NCBI GenBank assembly: GCA_902620455.1
Contig: CACNIG010000003.1
Coordinates: 78,249-142,248, forward strand
Source of the DNA: an uncultured Bacteroidota bacterium
Lineage (GTDB): Bacteria; Bacteroidota; Bacteroidia; Flavobacteriales; Flavobacteriaceae
Direction of reading: 5' to 3'
Length of the DNA: 64,000 nt
Position numbers and translations under genes: made by a program. The notes beneath the pieces were generated by a model. It had not been told where the DNA came from, did no database searches, and saw nothing but the letters and a program-made list of their open reading frames with translations. Positions 57,224-64,000 of this stretch are shown here, in pieces; the stretch's first letter is position 1, and each line of letters begins with the position of its first letter.

Positions 57224-59032
57224 ATGAGGAATATTGTAGGAGTAATTTTATTTCTGTTTTTGAGTATTACTGTCCATTCTCAAAATTATTGGCAACAAAA
57301 TGCTGATTATAAAATTGAAGTTGATGTTAACGAAAGGAATAACACCTACAAGGGTAATCAAGAAATTGTCTATAAAAACAATTCAAGAGATACATTAAAT
57401 AAAATATTCTTTCATCTCTATTTTAATGCATTTAAAGTAGGAAGTGACATGGCTGTAAGATTAATAAATGGAGATGATGTTAATACTAGATTTGATGTTG
57501 ATATAAGTGAATTAAAAGCTGATGAAGAAGGTTTTTTAAATGTTACTAATCTTAAACAAGATAACATAAAAGTCGAAACTTATCTATCTGATACTATTCT
57601 TGAGGTAACACTTGCTAAACCCTTAGAGCCAGGAGATTCTTCAATTTTTTCTATGAATTTCAATGGACAAGTCCCAATTACAATAAGAAGAGCAGGAAGA
57701 GATTCACCAATGGGAGTCAAATTTTCGATGGCACAATGGTATCCAAAAATATCTGAATATGATTATGAAGGATGGAATACTGCCCCATATACCGGAAGAG
57801 AGTTTCATGGTGTCTGGGGAGATTTTGATGTAACTATAAAAATAGATAAAGATTACATTGTTGCGGCTTCTGGATATCTTCAAGAGAGCGACCCTTCAAA
57901 CCCCAAACTTGGAAAGATATCTGGTAATAAAAGAATATGGAATTTTATTGCTCCAAAAGTTCATGATTTTACATGGGCTGCAGATCCTGATTATATTCAT
58001 GATGTATATGAAGGACCAAATGGTGTTAAATTGAATTTTTATTATAAAAATGATCCTAAAATTATTGACAATTGGAAAGCTGTTCAACCAGTTACTGCAG
58101 AGCTTATGGAATTCTTTAATGAGAATATAGGAGTTTATCCTTACAAGCAATATTCGGTAGTTCAAGGAGGAGACGGTGGAATGGAATATTCAATGCTTAC
58201 TCTAGTTAACTATGGTAATGAATTTGTTCCACTAGTGAGTGTAACTTCTCATGAACTCGCACACGCATGGTTTCAGGGTGTATTAGCCACAAATGAAATG
58301 AACCACGAATGGATGGATGAAGGTGCAGCTAGTTTCTTTGGTGATTTAGCAGAAAGTTTTGTTCTTGGTTCTAATTTTATTAACAGCATAAGAAGTTCAT
58401 ACGCAAGTTATATTAGACTAGCAAATTCTGGACAAGAGATGCCTCAATCAACAAATGCAAATAGATATAAGTTCAATAGAGCATATGAGTCTACTGCTTA
58501 TTCAAAGGGTTTCGTTTTTTTAAGTCAATTAAGATACATAATAGGTCTTGATGCTTTCAATGAAACCATAAAGAACTATTATAATACTTATAAGTTTACA
58601 CATCCTCTTCCTAATGATCTGAGAAGAATTGCTGAACAGTCATCAGGAATACTCCTAAATTGGTACCTGACAGATTGGACTCAAACAACAAACAAGATTA
58701 ACTATGCCATCAATCAAGTTGAACAGAGTAAAAATAAATCTTTAATTACATTAGAAAGGATAGGTTTAATGCCAATGCCACTTGAAGTATTAGTAGAATA
58801 TAAAGATGGCACTGAAGAGTTTTACTATATACCTATTTCTTTAATGAGAGGTGAGAAGAAACAGCCTTCATATGCGAAGAGTTGGACACAAGTTAAGGAC
58901 TGGTCATGGGCATATAAAAAATATACCTTGGAAATCAATAGTGAATTAGAATCTATCAAATCTATTGATATAAATCCTACGGGACTTATTGCTGACACTG
59001 ATAATTCAAATGATATAATTATATTCGATTAA
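57224..59032 (+). CDS. Exported M1-family zinc aminopeptidase
   Basis: A 602-residue metallopeptidase with an N-terminal signal (GVILFLFLSITVHSQ). The zinc site is His343-Glu344-xx-His347 (TSHELAHAWFQG), with the third ligand Glu366 in NHEWMDEGAAS. The exopeptidase motif usually written GxMEN is GGMEYS (318-323). It removes N-terminal residues from peptides in the periplasm or at the surface. It is shorter than cytosolic PepN and lacks the large C-terminal helical domain. It is divergent from the M14 gene and followed 1 nt later by the hydroxylase gene. Confidence 0.93.
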   Translation: MRNIVGVILFLFLSITVHSQNYWQQNADYKIEVDVNERNNTYKGNQEIVYKNNSRDTLNKIFFHLYFNAFKVGSDMAVRLINGDDVNTRFDVDISELKADEEGFLNVTNLKQDNIKVETYLSDTILEVTLAKPLEPGDSSIFSMNFNGQVPITIRRAGRDSPMGVKFSMAQWYPKISEYDYEGWNTAPYTGREFHGVWGDFDVTIKIDKDYIVAASGYLQESDPSNPKLGKISGNKRIWNFIAPKVHDFTWAADPDYIHDVYEGPNGVKLNFYYKNDPKIIDNWKAVQPVTAELMEFFNENIGVYPYKQYSVVQGGDGGMEYSMLTLVNYGNEFVPLVSVTSHELAHAWFQGVLATNEMNHEWMDEGAASFFGDLAESFVLGSNFINSIRSSYASYIRLANSGQEMPQSTNANRYKFNRAYESTAYSKGFVFLSQLRYIIGLDAFNETIKNYYNTYKFTHPLPNDLRRIAEQSSGILLNWYLTDWTQTTNKINYAINQVEQSKNKSLITLERIGLMPMPLEVLVEYKDGTEEFYYIPISLMRGEKKQPSYAKSWTQVKDWSWAYKKYTLEINSELESIKSIDINPTGLIADTDNSNDIIIFD

Positions 59033-59033
59033 A

Positions 59034-59858
59034 ATGGAGAAACTATTATTAATTTTTGAAAATATTTCATCTCTTAATAGGGCCTTAATCATTGTGTCTG
59101 GAATTACTCTTTTCTGGGTAATTGAGGGGATAGTTCCTTTTAAATTTCTCAACTACAAAAAATGGAGACACTCAATTCCAAATTTTTTATTAACACTTAC
59201 TACGATAATTGTAAATTTTTTCTTTGCATTTCTTCTAGTTTTTGCTGCTGATTGGACAAATGAAAACAATTTTGGAGTTATAAATCTTGTAAATTCATCA
59301 TCAACATTAATTAGCATAATCCTAGGACTATTAGTTCTAGACCTGATTGGTGCTTATTTACCCCACCTCGTTCAACACAAGGTTAAATTTCTCTGGTATA
59401 TTCACATAGTCCATCATACCGATCATAAAGTAGATACTACTACAGCTAATAGGCACCATCCTTTTGAGAGCGTCGTGCGATTTGTATTTACTTTTATTGG
59501 AATTTTTGTTAGTGGAGCGCCAATAGGACTTGTCTTAATGTATCAATCCTTATCTGTAATAGCATCTCAATTTAATCATGCTAATATTCAGATTTCTAAT
59601 AAAGTTGACAAACTCCTTAGCTATGTTATTGTATCTCCTAACATGCATAAAGTTCATCATCACTTTGAGCTTCCGTACACTGATTCAAATTATGGAAATA
59701 TTTTTTCAATATGGGATAGAATATTTGGAACTTACATGGAGTTAAGTAAAGATAAAATAACATACGGGGTTGATACTGATTTAGATGAAATACAAAACTC
59801 TAAGTTTACTAGTCTGATTAAAAGACCATTTAAAAAATGGTATAATCACTTCAACTAA
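59034..59858 (+). CDS. Sterol desaturase/fatty acid hydroxylase-family membrane protein
   Basis: A 274-residue di-iron membrane oxygenase. The histidine boxes are HLVQH (111-115), HIVHH (124-128), RHHP (140-143) and MHKVHHH (204-210); the final segment NIFSIWDRIFGTY is typical. About four to five helices. Family members hydroxylate or desaturate lipids such as fatty acids, sterols or carotenoids; the substrate here is unknown. Its gene is 1 nt after the aminopeptidase, and its end overlaps hisS by 8 nt on the opposite strand. Confidence 0.9.
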   Translation: MEKLLLIFENISSLNRALIIVSGITLFWVIEGIVPFKFLNYKKWRHSIPNFLLTLTTIIVNFFFAFLLVFAADWTNENNFGVINLVNSSSTLISIILGLLVLDLIGAYLPHLVQHKVKFLWYIHIVHHTDHKVDTTTANRHHPFESVVRFVFTFIGIFVSGAPIGLVLMYQSLSVIASQFNHANIQISNKVDKLLSYVIVSPNMHKVHHHFELPYTDSNYGNIFSIWDRIFGTYMELSKDKITYGVDTDLDEIQNSKFTSLIKRPFKKWYNHFN

Positions 59859-61224
59859 TTCTTTCAATTTCAGATAAAAAATTACTAATATCAATTGAAG
59901 ATTGACTTCCACTTTTCATGTTTTTTAATTTAAAAATATTAGATTTTACCTCTTCATCACCAATAATCACAACATAATCAATTCCTTTTTGATTTGCATA
60001 ATCTAATTGCTTTTTGATTTTTACATTTGAAGGATATAACTCACAAGTGATATTTTTTTCTCTTAATTTGTCTAAATACGATAGAATACTGTCTAGTTCA
60101 AGGCCAAAATTTAAAAAAAGAAAAGATTTTGAGGAATTTAATTCACTTGGAAATAATCTTAACTCATCCAATATCATAAATATTCTATCAAAACCAAAAG
60201 ATATTCCAAATCCACTTAGTTTTGGATTATTTTTTTGAACTAGATCATCATATCTTCCCCCTCCTCCTATTGATCCAATTTCGTACTCTTTTGGTGAGGA
60301 TACTTCAATGATTGTTCCTGTATAATAACTAAGACCTCTTGCAAGAGATAAATCAACTTTGATATTTATATTATTTAAATTAAATTTTTGTGAGGTGTAA
60401 ATTATTTCATCAAGTAAATCAACTCCATTTAAGAAAATATTATTTGAATCAAAAATATTCCTTAAATTTTCGATTTTCTCTTGGTTAGTCCCTTTAATAT
60501 CAAGAAGAGACTTTAATAAATTAATTGAGTCATCTGATAGGTTTCTGCCTTTTAATTCTTTCATAACTCCATCGATTCCTATTTTATCTGTCTTGTCAAG
60601 AACAGAGGCTATTTCTGTGACAGTTTCCAACTTCATTAATTTGGAAACCCCCTCTAATATTTGCCTATTGTTAATTCTGAGATCAACTTTTGGAAATCCT
60701 AATCTATTGAAAACAGAGTCATAAACTTTAATACATTCTAATTCTTGTAATATATTTGACTCACCAATAATATCAACATCACATTGAAGAAACTCTCTAT
60801 ATCTTCCTCTTTGAGGTCTCTCTGCTCTCCAAACTAATTGAGTTTGGAATCTCTTAAATGGGAATGAAAGATCATTTAAATTTTGAGAGATAAATCTAGA
60901 TAGTGGCACAGTAAGATCATACCTTAAAGCCTTATCAGATAATGAATTAGAAAATTTAGATAGTTTGTTATTTTTAAAAGCATCTATATCAGCTTTCTTA
61001 ATTTTATCTCCTGAAGACAATATTTTAAACATTAAATTATCCTCATCATCACCATATTTTCCTGTAAGTGTAGTTAAATTTTCAAATGAAGGAGTTTGAA
61101 TCTCTTGAAAATTAAATGATTTAAAACAATCTTTCAAAACATTTAGTAAATATTCTCTTTTTTTTAATTCTAAAGAAGAAAAATCACGGGTACCCTTTGG
61201 TGTATTAAGTTTTTGAGACATCAA
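59851..61224 (-). CDS. hisS: Histidyl-tRNA synthetase
   Basis: A 457-residue class II synthetase. It opens with TPKGTRDFSSLELKKREYLL and shows the motif 2 region RYDLTVPLSRF and VWRAERPQRGRYREFLQCD, the histidine-specific loop ARGLSYYTGTIIEV and GSIGGGGRYDDLV, and a C-terminal anticodon-binding domain. Length is normal. It lies 39 nt after rplI in the same direction. Confidence 0.97.
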   Translation of the reverse strand: MMSQKLNTPKGTRDFSSLELKKREYLLNVLKDCFKSFNFQEIQTPSFENLTTLTGKYGDDEDNLMFKILSSGDKIKKADIDAFKNNKLSKFSNSLSDKALRYDLTVPLSRFISQNLNDLSFPFKRFQTQLVWRAERPQRGRYREFLQCDVDIIGESNILQELECIKVYDSVFNRLGFPKVDLRINNRQILEGVSKLMKLETVTEIASVLDKTDKIGIDGVMKELKGRNLSDDSINLLKSLLDIKGTNQEKIENLRNIFDSNNIFLNGVDLLDEIIYTSQKFNLNNINIKVDLSLARGLSYYTGTIIEVSSPKEYEIGSIGGGGRYDDLVQKNNPKLSGFGISFGFDRIFMILDELRLFPSELNSSKSFLFLNFGLELDSILSYLDKLREKNITCELYPSNVKIKKQLDYANQKGIDYVVIIGDEEVKSNIFKLKNMKSGSQSSIDISNFLSEIERIS

Positions 61225-61263
61225 AAAATAATTTGATAATCAGTATGTAATAAAGTTATGAAA

Positions 61264-61716
61264 TTATTTCTTTTCAGGCTGAAGCTCGAAGTTTAATTGA
61301 GCAGAAACTTCTCTATGAAGTCTTATTGAAGCCTGGTAACTTCCAATTCTTTTTATAGATTTACCAGGTATGGAAATATTTTCTTTTTCAACCTCAATCT
61401 TCTTATCAAGGAGGCTTTTTGCTACATCAGCATTTGAAATTGAACCAAATAGCTTACCGTCTGGACCAACTTTAGCAGAAATTTTAAGTTCTAATTTAGA
61501 AATTTTAGCTGCGGTTTTTTCAGCTGCTTCAATTATTGACTTTTCTTTAAATGCTTTTTGCTTCAAATTCTCAGCAAGTACTTTTTTTGCAGATTCAGTA
61601 GCCAAGACAGCCTTTCCGGTAGGTATCAAAAAGTTTCTACCATAGCCTGCTTTAACAGAGACTAGCTCATCTTTAAAACCAACATTTGCAATATTTTCTT
61701 TAAGTATAATTTCCAT
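61264..61716 (-). CDS. rplI: Large ribosomal subunit protein bL9
   Basis: A 150-residue 50S protein with the signature MEIILKENIANVGFKDELVSVKAGYGRNFLIP, a long connecting helix and a C-terminal rRNA-binding domain (GPDGKLFGSISNADVAKSL). It follows rpsR by 2 nt in the rpsF-rpsR-rplI operon. Confidence 0.97.
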   Translation of the reverse strand: MEIILKENIANVGFKDELVSVKAGYGRNFLIPTGKAVLATESAKKVLAENLKQKAFKEKSIIEAAEKTAAKISKLELKISAKVGPDGKLFGSISNADVAKSLLDKKIEVEKENISIPGKSIKRIGSYQASIRLHREVSAQLNFELQPEKK

Positions 61717-61718
61717 AA

Positions 61719-62015
61719 CTACTTTAATAAATCTCCAACATATGGTAGTAGACCAAGGTGCCTAGCTCTTTTTACAGCTACTGCTACTTTTCTTTGATAC
61801 TTGAGTGAAGTACCAGTTAATCTTCTTGGTAAAATCTTTCCTTGCTCATTAATAAATCTACTTAAGAAATCGGGGTCTTTGTAATCAACATATTTAATAC
61901 CTGATCTCCTAAACATACAATACTTTTTTGCTTTTGAAGTATTTATGTCAAGTGGAGATAAATATCTTATCTCACCTTCATTCTTAATTTTAGATTGTTC
62001 TTCAATACCTGCCAT
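61719..62015 (-). CDS. rpsR: Small ribosomal subunit protein bS18
   Basis: A 98-residue 30S protein with the conserved [40 protein letters not shown] and [14 protein letters not shown] segments. It pairs with bS6 on the platform. It lies 2 nt after rpsF and 2 nt before rplI. Confidence 0.97.
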   Translation of the reverse strand: MAGIEEQSKIKNEGEIRYLSPLDINTSKAKKYCMFRRSGIKYVDYKDPDFLSRFINEQGKILPRRLTGTSLKYQRKVAVAVKRARHLGLLPYVGDLLK

Positions 62016-62017
62016 AA

Positions 62018-62359
62018 TTAACTTGCCTTTTTTGTATTTCTATTTCTTCTTTTTTCAGCCCAAGCAATTGCATGTTTATCAAGAGTAACTGTAAGATACC
62101 TCATTACCGTTTCATCTCTAGTAAATTCAACTTCAAGAGAAGATACAATGTCCGCTGGTGCAGTATATTCTAATAGATTATAAAAACCACTATTCTTGTT
62201 TTCAATGGTATATGCTAGCTTCTTTAACCCCCATACCTCTTTATTAATTATTTTTGCTCCATTAGACTTTAATGACTTTTCGTATTTGTCTACAGTCTTT
62301 TGAACTTGCTCTTCTGAGAGGGCAGGATTTAAAATAAACACAGTTTCGTAGTTTTTCAT
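62018..62359 (-). CDS. rpsF: Small ribosomal subunit protein bS6
   Basis: A 113-residue 30S protein. It opens [19 protein letters not shown] and has [20 protein letters not shown] and the C-terminal [17 protein letters not shown] segment. First gene of the rpsF-rpsR-rplI operon, with a good promoter 18-48 nt upstream. Confidence 0.97.
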   Translation of the reverse strand: MKNYETVFILNPALSEEQVQKTVDKYEKSLKSNGAKIINKEVWGLKKLAYTIENKNSGFYNLLEYTAPADIVSSLEVEFTRDETVMRYLTVTLDKHAIAWAEKRRNRNTKKAS

Positions 62360-62376
62360 CTTAAAATCTTAGGCCG

Positions 62377-62407
62377 CAAAATTAGGGTATTAAATATTAT
62401 CTGCCAA
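62377..62407 (-). promoter_or_regulatory. Two-box promoter for rpsF-rpsR-rplI
   Basis: On the minus strand: TTG at 62407-62405, a 20-nt spacer and TAATTTTG at 62384-62377, matching the Bacteroidota consensus. The predicted start lies near 62371, giving a leader of about 12 nt before the rpsF ATG at 62359. Confidence 0.62.
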
Positions 62408-62431
62408 ATTTATTTTACGGTTAAACAGATA

Positions 62432-64000
62432 CTAAACTGGGTCAACATCTACAATGATTCTAACACTTCTGTATTTAGAGATAGAATCAAAACTTTTTTG
62501 AATTTTCTGAAAAACATTTCTAAATTCATTAAGCTCTTTTAGATTTCTGAGTTTAATTAGAAATTCTTTGTGATATTTATTCTTAATTCTAGAAATATGT
62601 GGGTATACAGGTCCTAATATTACTCCTTTAAAATTATCTCTTACAATGTTATTTAACCAATCTACAGAACTATTTAATTTTTCATAACTTCTATCCTTAA
62701 TAGTTATTCTAATCAATCTCACATAAGGTGGATAATTATAATCTTTTCTTTCTTCTAATTGATTTTCATACATTTTTTCATAATCATAATTTATAACATG
62801 TTTGATGATGGGATGTTCTGGTTGATAAGTTTGAAGAAAAACTTTACCAATATCACCAGATCTTCCTGATCTTCCTGCGACTTGAGTTAATATCTGGAAA
62901 GCCTTTTCATGAGCTCTAAAATCAGGAAAATTTAAAAAATGATCAGTGTTAATTACACCAACCAAACCAACATTTTTAAAATCAAGACCTTTAGTGATCA
63001 TTTGTGTTCCAATCAGAATATCTATTTCATGATTTGCAAATGAATTAATTATTCTATCAAAAGAAAATTTTCCTCTTGTTGAATCCCAGTCCATTCTTTT
63101 CGTTTTAGCATTTGGAAAAATTTCTTTAACAATTTCTTCAATTTGCTGTGTTCCGTCTCCTTTATAACTCATGGTTTCAAGTCCACATGAATTACATTTA
63201 GATTCAGCCTTTGAAGAAAATCCACAATAATGACACTTAAGCATATTTGATGATAAATGGTATGTAAGACTGACATCACAATTATCGCACATCACATTTT
63301 GACCACATGAATCACATATCCATTGTGGAGAATAACCTCTTCTATTCCTGAATAAAATTATTTGTTTACCCAGCCCTAAAGAATTATTAACTTCCTCTAC
63401 TAATTTTTCTGAAAATATTGAACTAAAGCTATTTTTAATCTCACTCCTCATGTCTAAAGGAATAATATTTGGCATTTTAACATTCCCAAATCTATCTTTT
63501 AATTTCACGTAACCATATTTATCATTTTTGGCATTACTAGTAGATTCTATAGATGGAGTCGCAGATCCTAAAACAACTTTTGAATTATTAAGTTTTGATA
63601 AATATACTGCAGCATCTCTTGCATTATACCTTGGTGATGGATCTTGCTGTTTATATGAAGTTTCATGTTCTTCATCAACTATAATTAAACCAAGATCATT
63701 AAAGGGAAGAAATACTGAAGACCTTGCACCCACAATTAGTTGAGCAGATTCCCTATTTTTATTTATACTTTCCCAAACTTCAGTCCTTTCATTAAGAGAA
63801 TATCTTGAGTGAAACACTGAAATTTTATTACCAAAATTTAATTTAAGTTTCTGAATGATCTGAGTTGTCAAAGAAATTTCAGGAAGTAAATAAAGAACTT
63901 GTCTACCTGATTTTAGATAAATTTCTATTAGTTTTATATATATCTCAGTTTTTCCGGAAGATGTAACACCATCAAGAAGAACTACATCTTTATTTTTTAA
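62432..64000 (-). CDS. priA: Primosomal protein N' (PriA helicase), 5' end beyond the window
   Basis: The 523 residues present are the C-terminal part of PriA, the helicase that reloads the replisome at stalled forks. The frame is open to the window edge at 64000, where it reads Walker A GVTSSGKTEIY followed by YLLPEISLTTQ. The DEEH box (IIVDEEHETSYKQQD), helicase motifs (GSATPSIES, TQVAGRSGRSG), and the zinc-binding cysteines (CDSCGQNVMCDNCD, CHYCGF, CNSCG) are intact. The N-terminal DNA-binding domain is missing only because the window ends. Confidence 0.95.
   Translation of the reverse strand, partial: LKNKDVVLLDGVTSSGKTEIYIKLIEIYLKSGRQVLYLLPEISLTTQIIQKLKLNFGNKISVFHSRYSLNERTEVWESINKNRESAQLIVGARSSVFLPFNDLGLIIVDEEHETSYKQQDPSPRYNARDAAVYLSKLNNSKVVLGSATPSIESTSNAKNDKYGYVKLKDRFGNVKMPNIIPLDMRSEIKNSFSSIFSEKLVEEVNNSLGLGKQIILFRNRRGYSPQWICDSCGQNVMCDNCDVSLTYHLSSNMLKCHYCGFSSKAESKCNSCGLETMSYKGDGTQQIEEIVKEIFPNAKTKRMDWDSTRGKFSFDRIINSFANHEIDILIGTQMITKGLDFKNVGLVGVINTDHFLNFPDFRAHEKAFQILTQVAGRSGRSGDIGKVFLQTYQPEHPIIKHVINYDYEKMYENQLEERKDYNYPPYVRLIRITIKDRSYEKLNSSVDWLNNIVRDNFKGVILGPVYPHISRIKNKYHKEFLIKLRNLKELNEFRNVFQKIQKSFDSISKYRSVRIIVDVDPV

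Noticed and set aside
1..64000. CRISPR arrays, insertion sequences, prophage genes, integrons, toxin-antitoxin or restriction systems, rRNA operon
   Set aside because: No regular repeat-spacer pattern, transposase, integrase, phage structural gene, methylase/nuclease pair or rRNA sequence was seen; the only RNA gene found is one tRNA.

Overview
The window is a densely packed, strongly AT-rich stretch of bacterial chromosome. It most likely comes from a small-genome, probably marine member of the Bacteroidota, class Flavobacteriia. Four things support this. The gene orders thrS-infC-rpmI-rplT, rpsF-rpsR-rplI and ftsK-lolA-lptF/G-ribB fit that group. An outer-membrane TonB receptor with a carboxypeptidase-like regulatory domain and a flavobacterial DUF6095-type small protein are present. 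Recognisable Shine-Dalgarno sequences are lacking. Several intergenic regions carry the Bacteroidota promoter signature (TTG, about 19-20 nt, TAnnTTTG). Species assignment is inference; no rRNA is present.

Layout. Positions 1-8213 hold a GNAT acetyltransferase, a one-PDZ HtrA protease, trmD, rplS, NADP-type isocitrate dehydrogenase, murQ, a small membrane protein, and the thrS-infC-rpmI-rplT operon, in which infC lacks an AUG start. Positions 8360-12927 hold a TonB-dependent receptor, a 52-residue membrane protein with its own two-box promoter, fumC and a second GNAT. Positions 12913-17558 form a minus-strand unit of dnaK, a MenI-like thioesterase, a PAS domain fused to a UbiA prenyltransferase, and a CAAX-like membrane protease. 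Positions 17667-20704 hold panB, an RluA-type pseudouridine synthase and an unrecognised repeat-like protein.

Positions 20830-34776 carry the branched-chain amino acid genes as two convergent operons: leuA-leuC-leuD-cimA-like-leuB (+) and ilvD-ilvB-ilvN-ilvC-ilvA-gapN-like (-). Together they can make leucine, isoleucine and valine from pyruvate and threonine, with a possible second, citramalate-based route to 2-oxobutyrate. Positions 34969-47683 carry an aldehyde dehydrogenase, a nitroreductase, dsbD, a short tilS, an NhaC antiporter, ftsK, lolA, lptF/G, a RibB with a degenerate RibA-like half, and a TauE/SafE permease.

Positions 47772-54615 hold tRNA-Ser(UGA) and its terminator, glycerate kinase (whose 3' end runs antisense into the tRNA), an SLC13 transporter and a lipoprotein. 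They also hold the 5-oxoprolinase genes pxpA-pxpB-pxpC, which sit directly behind an NRAMP-fold transporter that has lost its metal-binding residues and an exported M14 peptidase. Positions 57224-64000 hold an M1 aminopeptidase, a sterol-desaturase-family hydroxylase, hisS, rplI-rpsR-rpsF and the 5'-truncated priA.

No insertion sequence, prophage, CRISPR array, integron or restriction system was seen, and no gene-free stretch exceeds 300 nt (the largest is about 190 nt). The best candidates for something undescribed are the PAS-UbiA fusion in the dnaK operon, the metal-site-less NRAMP-like protein tied to pyroglutamate degradation, and the systematic 3'-end overlap at convergent gene pairs, including a protein gene antisense to a tRNA.
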